Notes under the pieces: generated by a model
What the model saw: only the letters and a program-made list of their open reading frames with translations
The model's database searches: none
Told to the model about the DNA's origin: nothing
Position numbers and translations under genes: made by a program
Source: DATMRS01 sp035566015
GTDB taxonomy: Bacteria; Pseudomonadota; Alphaproteobacteria; Sphingomonadales; Sphingomonadaceae
Assembly (NCBI GenBank): GCA_035566015.1
Contig: DATMRS010000017.1
Location: 1 to 64,000 of the forward strand
Direction: 5' to 3'
DNA length: 64,000 bases
In this document: in pieces, positions 43,215-51,935 of the stretch
Layout: the number at the start of each line of letters is the position of its first letter
How positions within the stretch are numbered: the stretch's first letter is position 1

Positions 43215-44996
43215 TCACGCCTTGCCCTGCGGCTCCGCCACACGGATGTTGAGCTCGCGCAGTTGCTTCGCGGTGACGGGCGCAGGGGCGTTCATCATCA
43301 GATCCTCGGCCTTTTGCGTCATCGGGAAGACGATCACCTCGCGGATGTTCGGTTCGTCGGCGAGGAGCATCACCATCCGGTCGATCCCCGGCGCTGAACC
43401 GCCGTGCGGCGGCGCGCCGAACTTGAAAGCGTTGATCATGCCGGAGAAATTCGCGTCCACCTCCTCGCGCGTGTAGCCGGCGATCTCGAACGCCTTGTAC
43501 ATCACCTCCAGCTTGTGATTCCGGATCGCGCCTGATGAGAGTTCAACTCCGTTGCAGACAATATCGTACTGATAAGCAAGGATATCGAGCGGGTCTTTCG
43601 TCTCCAGCGCCTCCAGCTCGCCCTGCGGCATCGAGAAGGGGTTGTGGCTGAAATCGATCTTCTTCGCGTCCTCGTCATATTCGAACATCGGGAAATCGAC
43701 GACCCAGCAGAATTTGAACGCGCCCTCCTCGATCAGACCGAGTTCCTCACCCGTCCGGGTGCGCGCCGCGCCGGCGAGGCGGGCGGCGTCGAGTTCCTTG
43801 CCCGCGGCGAAGAAGACGCCGTCATTTGGGCCGAGGCCAAGCGCGGCGATCAGCTTCGCGGTCGCCTCGGCCCCATGATTCTTGGCGATCGGGCCGCCGG
43901 GCTCGCCATCCTTGATGTTGATATAGCCGAGGCCCGAAAAGCCCTCCTTCTTCGACCAGTCGTTCATGTCGTCGAAGAATTTGCGGCTCTTTGCCCCCGC
44001 ACCCGGCGCGGGAATGGCGCGCACCACGCCGCCGCCCTCGACAATCCGCGCGAAGATGCCGAAGCCCGATCCCCGGAAATGATCGGTGACGTCGCTGATC
44101 TCGATCGGGTTGCGCAGATCGGGCTTGTCCGAACCGTAGCGCAGCATCGCGTCGCGATAGGCGATTCGCGGGAAAGGCAGCGCCGTCACCGCGCGACCGT
44201 TCGCAAACTCCTCGAACACACCATGCAGGACGGGCTCTATCGCATTGAAAACATCCTCCTGTGTGACGAAGCTCATCTCAAAATCGAGCTGGTAAAATTC
44301 GCCCGGGCTGCGATCGGCGCGCGCATCCTCATCACGGAAGCAGGGCGCGATCTGGAAATAGCGGTCGAAGCCCGCGACCATCAGGAGCTGCTTGAACATC
44401 TGCGGCGCCTGGGGGAGCGCGTAGAATTTGCCCGGATGCACGCGACTGGGCACAAGATAGTCGCGCGCGCCTTCCGGGCTGGACGCGGTGAGGATCGGTG
44501 TCTGAAACTCGGTGAAACCCCGCTCGATCATCCGGCGGCGGATTGAACTGATGACATTCGAGCGCAGGACGATGTTGCGGTGCAGCCGCTCGCGCCTCAG
44601 ATCGAGGAAACGATAGCGCAAGCGGATATCCTCGGGATAATCGGCCTCGCCTGCGACCGGCATCGGCAACTCCTGCGCGGCGGACTGGACGTCCACCTCG
44701 CGCGCGCGGACCTCGATCTCGCCGGTCGCGAGATTGGGATTCACCGCCTCTCCTGCGCGCGCCACCACGTCGCCGGTGATCGTGACGACCGATTCGGCGC
44801 GCAGCCGCTCCAACACCTTGAACGCATCGGAATCGACATCGGTGACGATCTGGGTGATCCCGTAATGATCGCGCAGATCGACGAACAGCAAGCCGCCATG
44901 ATCGCGCTTGCGATGCACCCAGCCGGACAGGCGAACCCGATCGCCGACATTCGACGCGCGAAGCTCGGCGCATGTATGGGTACGATAGGCGTGCAT
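43215..44996 (-). CDS. aspS: Aspartyl-tRNA synthetase
   Basis: Class II synthetase, 593 residues, bacterial type with a GAD insertion domain. The OB-fold anticodon domain starts RVRLSGWVHRKRDHGGLLFVDLRD. Motif 2 is FRDEDARADRSPGEFYQLDFE, and motif 3 is GGSAPGIDRMVMLLADEPNIREVIVFP, shown in part. Position and residues do not show whether it is discriminating or non-discriminating (AspRS2-like) towards tRNA-Asn. Confidence 0.97.
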   Translation of the reverse strand: MHAYRTHTCAELRASNVGDRVRLSGWVHRKRDHGGLLFVDLRDHYGITQIVTDVDSDAFKVLERLRAESVVTITGDVVARAGEAVNPNLATGEIEVRAREVDVQSAAQELPMPVAGEADYPEDIRLRYRFLDLRRERLHRNIVLRSNVISSIRRRMIERGFTEFQTPILTASSPEGARDYLVPSRVHPGKFYALPQAPQMFKQLLMVAGFDRYFQIAPCFRDEDARADRSPGEFYQLDFEMSFVTQEDVFNAIEPVLHGVFEEFANGRAVTALPFPRIAYRDAMLRYGSDKPDLRNPIEISDVTDHFRGSGFGIFARIVEGGGVVRAIPAPGAGAKSRKFFDDMNDWSKKEGFSGLGYINIKDGEPGGPIAKNHGAEATAKLIAALGLGPNDGVFFAAGKELDAARLAGAARTRTGEELGLIEEGAFKFCWVVDFPMFEYDEDAKKIDFSHNPFSMPQGELEALETKDPLDILAYQYDIVCNGVELSSGAIRNHKLEVMYKAFEIAGYTREEVDANFSGMINAFKFGAPPHGGSAPGIDRMVMLLADEPNIREVIVFPMTQKAEDLMMNAPAPVTAKQLRELNIRVAEPQGKA

Positions 44997-45089
44997 CTGC
45001 GGGACTTTCTGTAGCTACAAATTACCGTGCGCCGCGTCGTCCATAGGGGCGCGTCTTGTCAAGGCGGATGGCGGCGCTATGAACCGTCC

Positions 45090-46259
45090 ATGAAAATTCA
45101 TCCGCTGATAAGCGACAACGCCGCGCTCACCGATCTCGTCGCCCGCCTCTCGCGATCATCCTTCGTGACGGTCGATACCGAGTTCATGCGTGAGAATACC
45201 TACTGGCCCGATCTCTGCCTGATCCAGATCGCCGATTCCGAAGAGGCCGCCGCGATCGATCCCAAGGCGCCCGGTCTGGACCTCACGCCGCTGCTCGATT
45301 TGCTCGTCGAGAATGAGGAGGTGCTGAAGATATTCCATGCCGGCGGCCAGGACCTCGAAATCGTCCATAATCTGACCGGCAAGACACCCTACCCGCTGTT
45401 CGACACACAGGTGGCGGCCATGGCGCTGGGGATGGGCGAGCAGGTCGGCTACTCGAACCTGGTCGAGAGCATGCTGGGCGTGAAGCTCGACAAGGGCGCG
45501 CGCTTCACTGACTGGAGCCGCCGACCGCTCGACAAACGGCAGATCGACTATGCGATCGCCGACGTAACGCACCTCGCCATGCTTTTTCCGCGCATGCTCG
45601 ACAAGTTGCGCAAGACGGGGCGCGGCCAGTGGCTCGATCAGGAGATGGAACGGCTGGGCGATGTCGCCTCCTATCTTGTCGTTCCCGAACTCGCCTGGAC
45701 GCGAATCAAGGCGCCGAGCCGCAAGCCCGAGGCGCTGGGCCGGCTGAAAGCGCTGGCAGCCTGGCGCGAGCGCGAAGCACGATCGAAGAATCTGCCGCGC
45801 GGCCGGATCGCGAAGGACGAGACGCTCGCCGATCTCGCCGGCAACCCACCGCGTGCGCAGGCGGATCTCGCCAAGGTGCGCGGGCTTTCGTCGAGCTGGG
45901 CGAGCAATGATATCGGCCGGCGGCTGATGGAGGCGCTGGCGGCGGCAACCCCACTGCCCGACGCGGAAATGCCGGCGCGCGACGATCGCAAGCCCGGCCT
46001 CGGCAAGGAAGGCGCGCTGGTTGCCGATCTGCTCAAGCTGCTACTCAAGGTTCGCGCGCGCGAGGCCGATGTGGCGCCGAAGCTGATCGCCCGCTCAGAC
46101 GATCTGGAGGCGCTGGCGGCGGGCCGACGCGAGGGAATCGCGATGCTAGAGGGCTGGCGCTATGACGTGTTCGGCAAGGATGCGCTGGCGCTGGTCGAAG
46201 GGCGACTGGCATTCAGCGTGAAGAACGGGCGGATGACGATGTCCGAAGTGGCGGAATAA
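45090..46259 (+). CDS. rnd: Ribonuclease D
   Basis: 3'-5' exoribonuclease of the DEDD family, 389 residues from the ATG at 45090. The exonuclease motifs are VDTEFMRENTYWPDLCLIQ, FHAGGQDLEIVHNL and DYAIADVTHLAML. Two HRDC-like helical regions follow (about 205-290 and 300-370). It trims tRNA and other stable RNA 3' ends. It is transcribed divergently from aspS and converges on accA. Confidence 0.94.
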   Translation: MKIHPLISDNAALTDLVARLSRSSFVTVDTEFMRENTYWPDLCLIQIADSEEAAAIDPKAPGLDLTPLLDLLVENEEVLKIFHAGGQDLEIVHNLTGKTPYPLFDTQVAAMALGMGEQVGYSNLVESMLGVKLDKGARFTDWSRRPLDKRQIDYAIADVTHLAMLFPRMLDKLRKTGRGQWLDQEMERLGDVASYLVVPELAWTRIKAPSRKPEALGRLKALAAWREREARSKNLPRGRIAKDETLADLAGNPPRAQADLAKVRGLSSSWASNDIGRRLMEALAAATPLPDAEMPARDDRKPGLGKEGALVADLLKLLLKVRAREADVAPKLIARSDDLEALAAGRREGIAMLEGWRYDVFGKDALALVEGRLAFSVKNGRMTMSEVAE

Positions 46260-46303
46260 CGATCGGGCAGCACCTATCCGATCTGGGGGTGCTTACCCGA
46301 TCG
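46260..46303. terminator. Bidirectional hairpin between rnd and accA
   Basis: CGATCGGG (46260-46267) pairs with CCCGATCG (46296-46303). Inside it, AGCACC (46269-46274) pairs with GGTGCT (46288-46293). The long stem begins directly after the rnd stop and contains the accA stop codon (46293-46295). No T-run is present. It probably ends or protects both convergent messages. Confidence 0.55.
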
Positions 46304-47234
46304 TCAGGAATTTCTCGCGCCGGGCTTCGCGCAGGGCACTGCGGCTTTGGCCGGCCAGCGCGTCCAGTTCCTCGCCGATGGCGATGCCAAGCAGGGCGAT
46401 CGCCTGTTCAGGATTGCGGTGCGCACCGCCAATCGGCTCGGGCACGATCCGGTCGGCGACGCCCAGGCGCTTGAGATCGGCGGCGGTGATGCTGAGCGCC
46501 TGCGCGGCGTCGGCGGCCTTGTCGGCGGTGCGCCACAGGATCGAGGCGCAGCCTTCGGGTGAAATTACCGAATAAACGGCATGTTCGAACATCAGCACGC
46601 GGTTTGCCGCCGCCAGCGCCACCGCGCCGCCCGATCCGCCCTCGCCTACTACCACGGCAACCAATGGCACGCCGCAATCCAGGCAGGCCTCCGTACAGCG
46701 TGCGATCGCTTCGGCCTGGCCGCGCTCCTCCGCCTGCACGCCCGGGAAAGCGCCCGACGTATCCACCAGCGTCACGATCGGCAGGCCGAACCGGTCGGCC
46801 AGCTTCATCAGGCGGATCGCCTTGCGATAGCCCTCCGGCTTCGCCATGCCGAAATTATGCTTGAGCCGCGTGGCGGTATCGTCGCCCTTCTCGTGGCCTA
46901 TCACCATCACGCGCCGACCGCCGATCCGGCCGAGGCCACCGATGATCGCCGCATCGTCGGCAAAGGCGCGGTCGCCCGCAAGCGGCACGAAATTGTCGAC
47001 GAAGCCGGCGACATAATTCTTGAAATGCGGCCGCTCGGGATGGCGGGCGACCTGCGTCTTCTGCCACGGCGTCAGCTTCGCATAGGTATCGCGCAGCAGC
47101 CGTTCGGACTTGGCCTCAAGCTTCGAAACCTCGCTTTCAATATCGAGCGAGCCCGCCTCGGCCGTTTCGCGCAATTCCGCGATCCGCCCCTGAAGCTCCG
47201 CGATTGGCTTTTCAAATTCGAGGAAGGTCACCAT
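46293..47234 (-). CDS. accA: Acetyl-CoA carboxylase carboxyltransferase subunit alpha
   Basis: AccA, 313 residues, pairs with AccD to transfer carboxybiotin CO2 to acetyl-CoA in the first step of fatty-acid synthesis. FLEFEKPIAELQGRIAELRE is the characteristic N-terminus. The crotonase-like core contains GHEKGDDTATRLKHNFGMAKPEGYRKA, FVDTSGAFPG-type sequence (here VDTSGAFPGVQAEERGQAEAIA) and GEGGSGGAVALAAANRVLMFEHAVYSVISPEGCASILW, given in part. AccD is not in the window. Confidence 0.96.
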   Translation of the reverse strand: MVTFLEFEKPIAELQGRIAELRETAEAGSLDIESEVSKLEAKSERLLRDTYAKLTPWQKTQVARHPERPHFKNYVAGFVDNFVPLAGDRAFADDAAIIGGLGRIGGRRVMVIGHEKGDDTATRLKHNFGMAKPEGYRKAIRLMKLADRFGLPIVTLVDTSGAFPGVQAEERGQAEAIARCTEACLDCGVPLVAVVVGEGGSGGAVALAAANRVLMFEHAVYSVISPEGCASILWRTADKAADAAQALSITAADLKRLGVADRIVPEPIGGAHRNPEQAIALLGIAIGEELDALAGQSRSALREARREKFLTIG

Positions 47235-47316
47235 CCTTCCGGCGGTTAAGCCCGAGATTCGGCCACGTCAACGCAGAGGAGAAGCCTGCCCACGCTTTTC
47301 TGCGGCCGCGGCAGCC

Positions 47317-48459
47317 TCAATATTCGGCCTCGATCAAGTCGCGGTCGAGCGTGACGCCGAGCCCCGGTTTCTCCGACAACAGGACGAAGCCGGCATCGGT
47401 GATGACCGGCGCGTCCAGATAGGGAAGGACATAATTCCGATAGGCCGATACCGGCGGGTTATGCAGCACCTCCACATAAGGCGAACACAGTGCGGCAGCG
47501 ATGTGCATCTGACAGATGGTGCCGAGGCTCTGATAGCCCTCATGCGGGATGATCGTCACACCGAAGGCCTCGGCCAAGGCCGCGATCTTGAAGAAGCGGC
47601 CGGGTCCGGTCAGCATCACCTCGGGCTGCCAGCAGCCGAAACAGTCACGAATCGCATAGTGGCGGAAATCGGCCAGATCGACATTATTCTCCCCACCGGC
47701 GAGGAGAATATCGAGCCGGCTGTTGAGCGCGGCAAGACCGTCGAGATCGGTACGGGCCAAGGGCTCCTCAAGCCAGCCGACGCCCAGTTCCTGATAGGCT
47801 TTTCCCGTCGCAAGCGCGCGATCCAGATCCCAGGAGATGCCGCTTAGATTTCGGCCGCGCGCCTGATTGGCGTCGCACAGGATCATGAAATCGTCCGATG
47901 TCGCCGTGCGCACGCTTTCGACCAGCCGGATATCCTCGCCAATCGTCTCCCAATGGGGGCGAAGCTTGATCGCCTTCCATCCTTCCGCATGGACGCGGAC
48001 GGCAAGATCGGTCCTCTCCTCGATCGACGCGCCCCGCCCGATCGTGCTGCAATAAGCGAGCACTTCGCCGCTCTCGCCGCCCCAGAGGCGATAGAGCGGC
48101 TGGCCCAGCAACCGACCGGCGATATCCCAGAGCGCGATCTCGGCCGAAGCGACGTTCTTGCCGGAGAGCCCGCGATCGCCCCGTTCAAGTCGGGCGACAT
48201 GGCCGGCAATGGGAAAGAGCGGCTGGCCGATCAGGCATTCGCGAATCCGGGCCAGCGCGTCGGGCTCGACTCCCGGCGCAAGCCCAAGGACGCCCTCATC
48301 CGTTTCCAGCTCAAGAATATGGTTGCCGCCGATCTGCCCCCGAAAGGAAGGCCCGGCGCCGGGCAGAGGGCCGAGGTCTTCGACGAGGCGCAGCGCATAT
48401 TGGCGGACGGCGACAATATGTGTGTGGCCCGCCGATGCGATGCCCTCCGGTTCCTTCAT
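47317..48459 (-). CDS. Enolase-superfamily enzyme 1 (mandelate racemase / muconate lactonizing group)
   Basis: This 380-residue enzyme has a capping domain and a TIM barrel. Metal ligands are Asp196 (CDANQA), Glu231/232 (WLEEP) and Glu257 (GGEN). The acid/base candidates are Lys165 with Arg167 in KAIKLRPHW and His306 in IIPHEGYQ. In mandelate-racemase members the strand before this His usually ends QPD. Here it is QPE (Glu280), so the His-Asp dyad is altered. The reaction should be proton abstraction alpha to a carboxylate (dehydration, racemisation or cycloisomerisation), with substrate unknown. The ATG at 48459 follows GGGGGAGGGG. It follows the TauD-like gene in the same direction. Confidence 0.87.
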   Translation of the reverse strand: MKEPEGIASAGHTHIVAVRQYALRLVEDLGPLPGAGPSFRGQIGGNHILELETDEGVLGLAPGVEPDALARIRECLIGQPLFPIAGHVARLERGDRGLSGKNVASAEIALWDIAGRLLGQPLYRLWGGESGEVLAYCSTIGRGASIEERTDLAVRVHAEGWKAIKLRPHWETIGEDIRLVESVRTATSDDFMILCDANQARGRNLSGISWDLDRALATGKAYQELGVGWLEEPLARTDLDGLAALNSRLDILLAGGENNVDLADFRHYAIRDCFGCWQPEVMLTGPGRFFKIAALAEAFGVTIIPHEGYQSLGTICQMHIAAALCSPYVEVLHNPPVSAYRNYVLPYLDAPVITDAGFVLLSEKPGLGVTLDRDLIEAEY

Positions 48460-48484
48460 GGCCCCTCCCCCTTCTCTTGTGGAT

Positions 48485-49477
48485 TTAGGCCGAGGCCGCT
48501 GCCTTGAGCTTTTCCCGGCGCAGCCGCTTGCGCGTAACTTCGGGAAAATTGTCGGGCACGGGCGGCGTGTCCTCGGGGGCCAGCCAGAGACGAAGGAGAA
48601 GCCGTTTCCGTGTTTCGGAATTCTGGAACTCGCGTCGGCCATGGAGGACCGTGCGGTTGTTCCAAAAAAGAATCTCGCCATCCTCCAGCAGGAACTCCGC
48701 CCGCGTATTCTCGGCGACATCGCGCAGGAAATGCAGCGCCTCATCGAGTTGCGGCGGAAATGTCTCGCCTCGTTTTTTGGCCGCATTGCGCATGCCGCCG
48801 TCCTGCAACTCGCAAGCGAGTTCGCCATTCACGTCGGCAAAGATCACCACCTTGCGGTCCGTCAACACCTCGTCCTGGCTGATCATCGCATAATAGCCTT
48901 CGAAAAGCGCGGGCAGCAGATCAGGCCGGCGGCGTAGAAACTCGTTATAGATGGTGGGCACGCTCGCGATCACGCTGGTGCCGCCATGCTCGGCGCGGCG
49001 GACGCAGGCGAGGCCCACCACCTCGTCGGTATCGGTGTGGAAACCGGCCTCATGCGAGCTGCGATAGCCGCGGCCCTTGGTGCGTTTGTCATAGGGGTTT
49101 TGCGGATCGGCCTCCTCCTCGACATAGCCCATGAGGTCGCCAAGATCGTTCTGCCATGATGGCCGGCCCAGATGCGTGCCCAGCCCCCAATAAATCCGCT
49201 CGATCCCGTCGCGGCCATATCGGTCCGCGGGCAAGCCGGTGAGCACGGTGGCACCCGGTCCGGTGCGCAGATCGGCTATTATCTTTTCGGCCAGGCGGCG
49301 GATGACAGGATGATCGAAATCCTCGCGCGTTACCGACAGGCTGGGCTTGTCACGCGTCCTGGCAAGCATCTCGTCGAGCGCGGCAAGCTCCTCCGGTTCG
49401 AGATGGCGGAGGAATATATCCTTCGGCGGGTTGCGCCAGGCCGTTTGATTTTCGATCAAGTCACTGCCGATCTTCAT
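48485..49477 (-). CDS. TauD/TfdA family Fe(II)/2OG dioxygenase 1
   Basis: This is a 330-residue clavaminate-synthase-like dioxygenase. The facial triad is His147-x-Asp149 (AGFHTDTDE) and His279 (VLHGRREF). The 2OG-binding arginine is near Arg292 in TRKRLLLRLWL. It is longer than TauD (about 280) and has an extended N-terminal helical part (about 1-70). The ATG at 49477 was chosen over one at 49522 because the latter lacks a better ribosome binding site and the family begins with such a lead. It should hydroxylate, and possibly fragment, a carboxylate-bearing substrate. It starts a two-gene minus-strand arm with the enolase-superfamily enzyme. Confidence 0.87.
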   Translation of the reverse strand: MKIGSDLIENQTAWRNPPKDIFLRHLEPEELAALDEMLARTRDKPSLSVTREDFDHPVIRRLAEKIIADLRTGPGATVLTGLPADRYGRDGIERIYWGLGTHLGRPSWQNDLGDLMGYVEEEADPQNPYDKRTKGRGYRSSHEAGFHTDTDEVVGLACVRRAEHGGTSVIASVPTIYNEFLRRRPDLLPALFEGYYAMISQDEVLTDRKVVIFADVNGELACELQDGGMRNAAKKRGETFPPQLDEALHFLRDVAENTRAEFLLEDGEILFWNNRTVLHGRREFQNSETRKRLLLRLWLAPEDTPPVPDNFPEVTRKRLRREKLKAAASA

Positions 49478-49600
49478 CTCGTCGCTCCATCCTCGGGTGG
49501 CGATATCCGCTGCAAGGCCCATGCCGGCGGGAACTCGGGATCGTCGGCGCCCTTGCCGTTACCGGATCACTCGACAGTAAACCGTAAATCCAGTTTTTTC

Positions 49601-49620
49601 GGTTTTCAAGCGATAAAACC
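49601..49620. promoter_or_regulatory. Inverted repeat in the divergent promoter region
   Basis: GGTTTT (49601-49606) and AAAACC (49615-49620) flank an 8-base spacer within the AT-rich part of the 290-base gap between the dioxygenase and hydratase genes. It is a candidate binding site for the GntR regulator encoded downstream, though no match to a known GntR consensus is claimed. A TTGACG at 49705-49710 could be a -35 for the plus-strand genes, but its -10 is weak. Confidence 0.35.
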
Positions 49621-49767
49621 CATATAGGATCGCGTGCATTTTCGTGCTGTGCGGCCCTTGAAGTGGGCGCCTGGACGAGAGTGACGCCCATTCGATTGTC
49701 GTACTTGACGCGGAAGTATCGCTTGCCGTAACTCTAAAACCTAGACGAATGGCATAATAGGGCCTGC

Positions 49768-50634
49768 ATGATTGATGAAGCGCTTATCCAGGAAGTGTCG
49801 GAAGATTTATATTCGGCCGCACTCCGCCGCGTCCCTCCCGACACGGTCCGTGCGCTGGAACGCGCACGCGGACGGGAAGAACAGGAGAGCGCCCGCGCAA
49901 CGCTCGACCTGATGCTGCGCAGCGCCGCCGCGGCCGAGGCGAACGACAAGTTCGTCTGCTCCGACAGCGGCGTGCCGACCTACCTGGTGGAAATCGGCGG
50001 CAGTGCCCAGTGGCAGGGCGATATCAAGGCGGCGATCACGCGCGGTTTCGCGCATCTGGTGGACACCATTTCGCCGCCCCTCCTCAAGCATGTGAACAAC
50101 CCTCTCACCAATGAGCGCGGCTTTGCCGGCAAGGACATGCCTTCGATCAGCGTCGATCTGATCGGGAATGCCGATTATATCGATATCACCTGCATTCCCA
50201 AAGCGCTTGGATCGGGGCGTTGGGCGTCGATCAAAACGTTCATCTCTCCCTCGCTGGAAGAGATCGAGAGCTGCGTCATGGATGCAATCCTCGAAGCCGG
50301 ATCACAGCATTGCCCTCCGGTCGTCGTCGGCGTGGGTATCGGCGGCAATTTCGACCTGACGGCAAAACTGGCGAATCGCGCAACCTATCGCGAGATAGGA
50401 TCGATCAATCCCGAGCCGATGCTGGCCGCTATGGAAGAGCGGCTGGCCGAGGCCGCGAACGCAACCGGCTTTGGGCCGATGGGCGTCGGCGGTTCGACGA
50501 CCGTGCTCGCGGTGCATATCGATTACGCCTTCGGGCATGGCTACACGCCCGTCGCGGTATGCTTCAACTGCTGGATCAACCGGCGGGCGAAGGCACGGCT
50601 GCACAGCGACGGCCGCATCGAGCGGATCTTCTGA
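49768..50634 (+). CDS. Class I fumarase / tartrate dehydratase-type Fe-S hydro-lyase, alpha subunit
   Basis: This is a 288-residue catalytic subunit. Three cysteines expected to hold the [4Fe-4S] cluster are Cys64 (FVCSDSGVP), Cys182 (SQHCPPVVVGVGIGG) and Cys268 (FNCWINRR). HVNNPLTNERGF lies between them. Two-subunit enzymes of this kind hydrate or dehydrate fumarate, L-tartrate, mesaconate and related dicarboxylates. The position in a catabolic cluster suggests a specialised substrate rather than the TCA cycle. The beta subunit starts one base inside its stop (TGATG). Confidence 0.9.
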   Translation: MIDEALIQEVSEDLYSAALRRVPPDTVRALERARGREEQESARATLDLMLRSAAAAEANDKFVCSDSGVPTYLVEIGGSAQWQGDIKAAITRGFAHLVDTISPPLLKHVNNPLTNERGFAGKDMPSISVDLIGNADYIDITCIPKALGSGRWASIKTFISPSLEEIESCVMDAILEAGSQHCPPVVVGVGIGGNFDLTAKLANRATYREIGSINPEPMLAAMEERLAEAANATGFGPMGVGGSTTVLAVHIDYAFGHGYTPVAVCFNCWINRRAKARLHSDGRIERIF

Positions 50635-51266
50635 TGGCGACCGTCCACCTCTCCTGCCCTCCGCCGCGCGCAGAGATAGAAAAGCTTGCCGTCGGGGATC
50701 TCGTCTATCTCACCGGCGAGGTGATCGTCACTGGCGGGCAACCGGCGCATAAGCGCCTGATCGCCCATATCGAAGGCGGCCTACCCGTCCCGATCGACAT
50801 GTCGGGGGTGTTCATCCACCTGCCGCACATGATCGAGGAAAGGCCGGACGGCGACGGCTATGAGATTCATTATGTGAACCCCACGACGAGCCGTCGCTTC
50901 GACGAATATATGCCCGCGATCATCCGCGCCTTCGACCTGAAGATCGTTGGCGGGAAGGGCGGGCTGGGGCGCGATGTCGTCGCGGCGATGCGCGGGACGG
51001 GGTGCGCCTATCTGTCGCTGCTGGGCGGCGGAAGCGCGATCCTGTCGCAAGCTATCAAGAAGGTCCTCCAGGTCGAATGGCGCGACTTCCCGCCGCATTT
51101 CCGCCTGACCAAACTTTATGTGGAAGAGTTGGGGCCGCTGACCGTTGGCATCGATGCCCACGGCAATTCCATCTACGAACAGATCGAAACCACGGCGCGC
51201 GCGCGCTTGCCCGAGATCATGGCACGTCTCGCGAAGCGGCGCGAAGCGGCGGAGGGGACGCGCTGA
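50634..51266 (+). CDS. Class I fumarase / tartrate dehydratase-type hydro-lyase, beta subunit
   Basis: This is a 210-residue C-terminal-type fumarate hydratase subunit. Its motifs are GDLVYLTGEVIVTGGQPAHKRL, VPIDMSGVFIHLPH, VGGKGGLG and CAYLSLLGGGSAIL, typical of the swivelling beta domain of TtdB/FumA C-terminal regions. It completes the active site of the alpha subunit encoded upstream and overlaps it by one base. Confidence 0.9.
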   Translation: MATVHLSCPPPRAEIEKLAVGDLVYLTGEVIVTGGQPAHKRLIAHIEGGLPVPIDMSGVFIHLPHMIEERPDGDGYEIHYVNPTTSRRFDEYMPAIIRAFDLKIVGGKGGLGRDVVAAMRGTGCAYLSLLGGGSAILSQAIKKVLQVEWRDFPPHFRLTKLYVEELGPLTVGIDAHGNSIYEQIETTARARLPEIMARLAKRREAAEGTR

Positions 51267-51268
51267 CC

Positions 51269-51919
51269 ATGAGCAACATCGCCCCCCTCTTCATCGATCC
51301 CGCGCGCGACACGGCGTTCAAGCGCGGCATCTTCAACGCGATCATCGCGCCCCGTCCGATCGGGTGGATCAGCACGGTAAACAGTGAAGGGCAGGCGAAC
51401 CTCGCCCCCTTTTCCTATTTCAATATCGTGTCGAACCTGCCGCCCATCCTGATGTTCTCTTGCAATACGCCCGAGGACAGGGACGCCAAGGATACGCTTG
51501 CCAATGTTCGGGCAACGGGGGAGTTCGTCTTCAACCTCGTCAGCGCCGATTTGGCGGAGGCGATGAACGAGACGTCGACCCCGGTTCCGCACCATGTCGA
51601 CGAGTTCGAACATGCCGGCATTGCGAAGGCCGCATCGATCAAGGTGCGCGCGCCACGCGTCGCGGCCTCTCCGTGCAGCCTCGAATGCAGGGTCGTCCAC
51701 ACCCTGTCCTTTGGCGGCGACGAGGGGCCGGAAACCAACATCACCTTCGGCCAGGTCGTCGGCATGCATATCGCGCCAGGCTTCCTCCACGAGGATGGCC
51801 ATTTCGACACACTCGCGGCGCAACCCATATCCCGGCTCGGGGGAGCCGAATATGCAGTCACACAGCACAGCTTTGAACTTACCCGCCGCTTTACTCGCGC
51901 GAACGAAGCTACATACTGA
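51269..51919 (+). CDS. Flavin reductase-like domain protein
   Basis: This is a 216-residue protein of the flavin-reductase-like, FMN-binding split-barrel group. It contains IIAPRPIGWISTVNSEGQANLAPFSYFNIVSNLPPILMFSC (in part), EFVFNLVSADLAEAMNETS and QVVGMHIAPGF. Members reduce flavin for two-component monooxygenases or act as flavoproteins in their own right. No large oxygenase partner is encoded in the window. It starts two bases after the beta-subunit stop. Confidence 0.85.
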   Translation: MSNIAPLFIDPARDTAFKRGIFNAIIAPRPIGWISTVNSEGQANLAPFSYFNIVSNLPPILMFSCNTPEDRDAKDTLANVRATGEFVFNLVSADLAEAMNETSTPVPHHVDEFEHAGIAKAASIKVRAPRVAASPCSLECRVVHTLSFGGDEGPETNITFGQVVGMHIAPGFLHEDGHFDTLAAQPISRLGGAEYAVTQHSFELTRRFTRANEATY

Positions 51920-51935
51920 GAGAGCCAGCATAAAG

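Noticed and set aside
48460..48828. Extended start for enolase-superfamily enzyme 1
   Set aside because: The extra N-terminus would overlap the upstream dioxygenase gene in another frame. The ATG at 48459 has a strong ribosome binding site.
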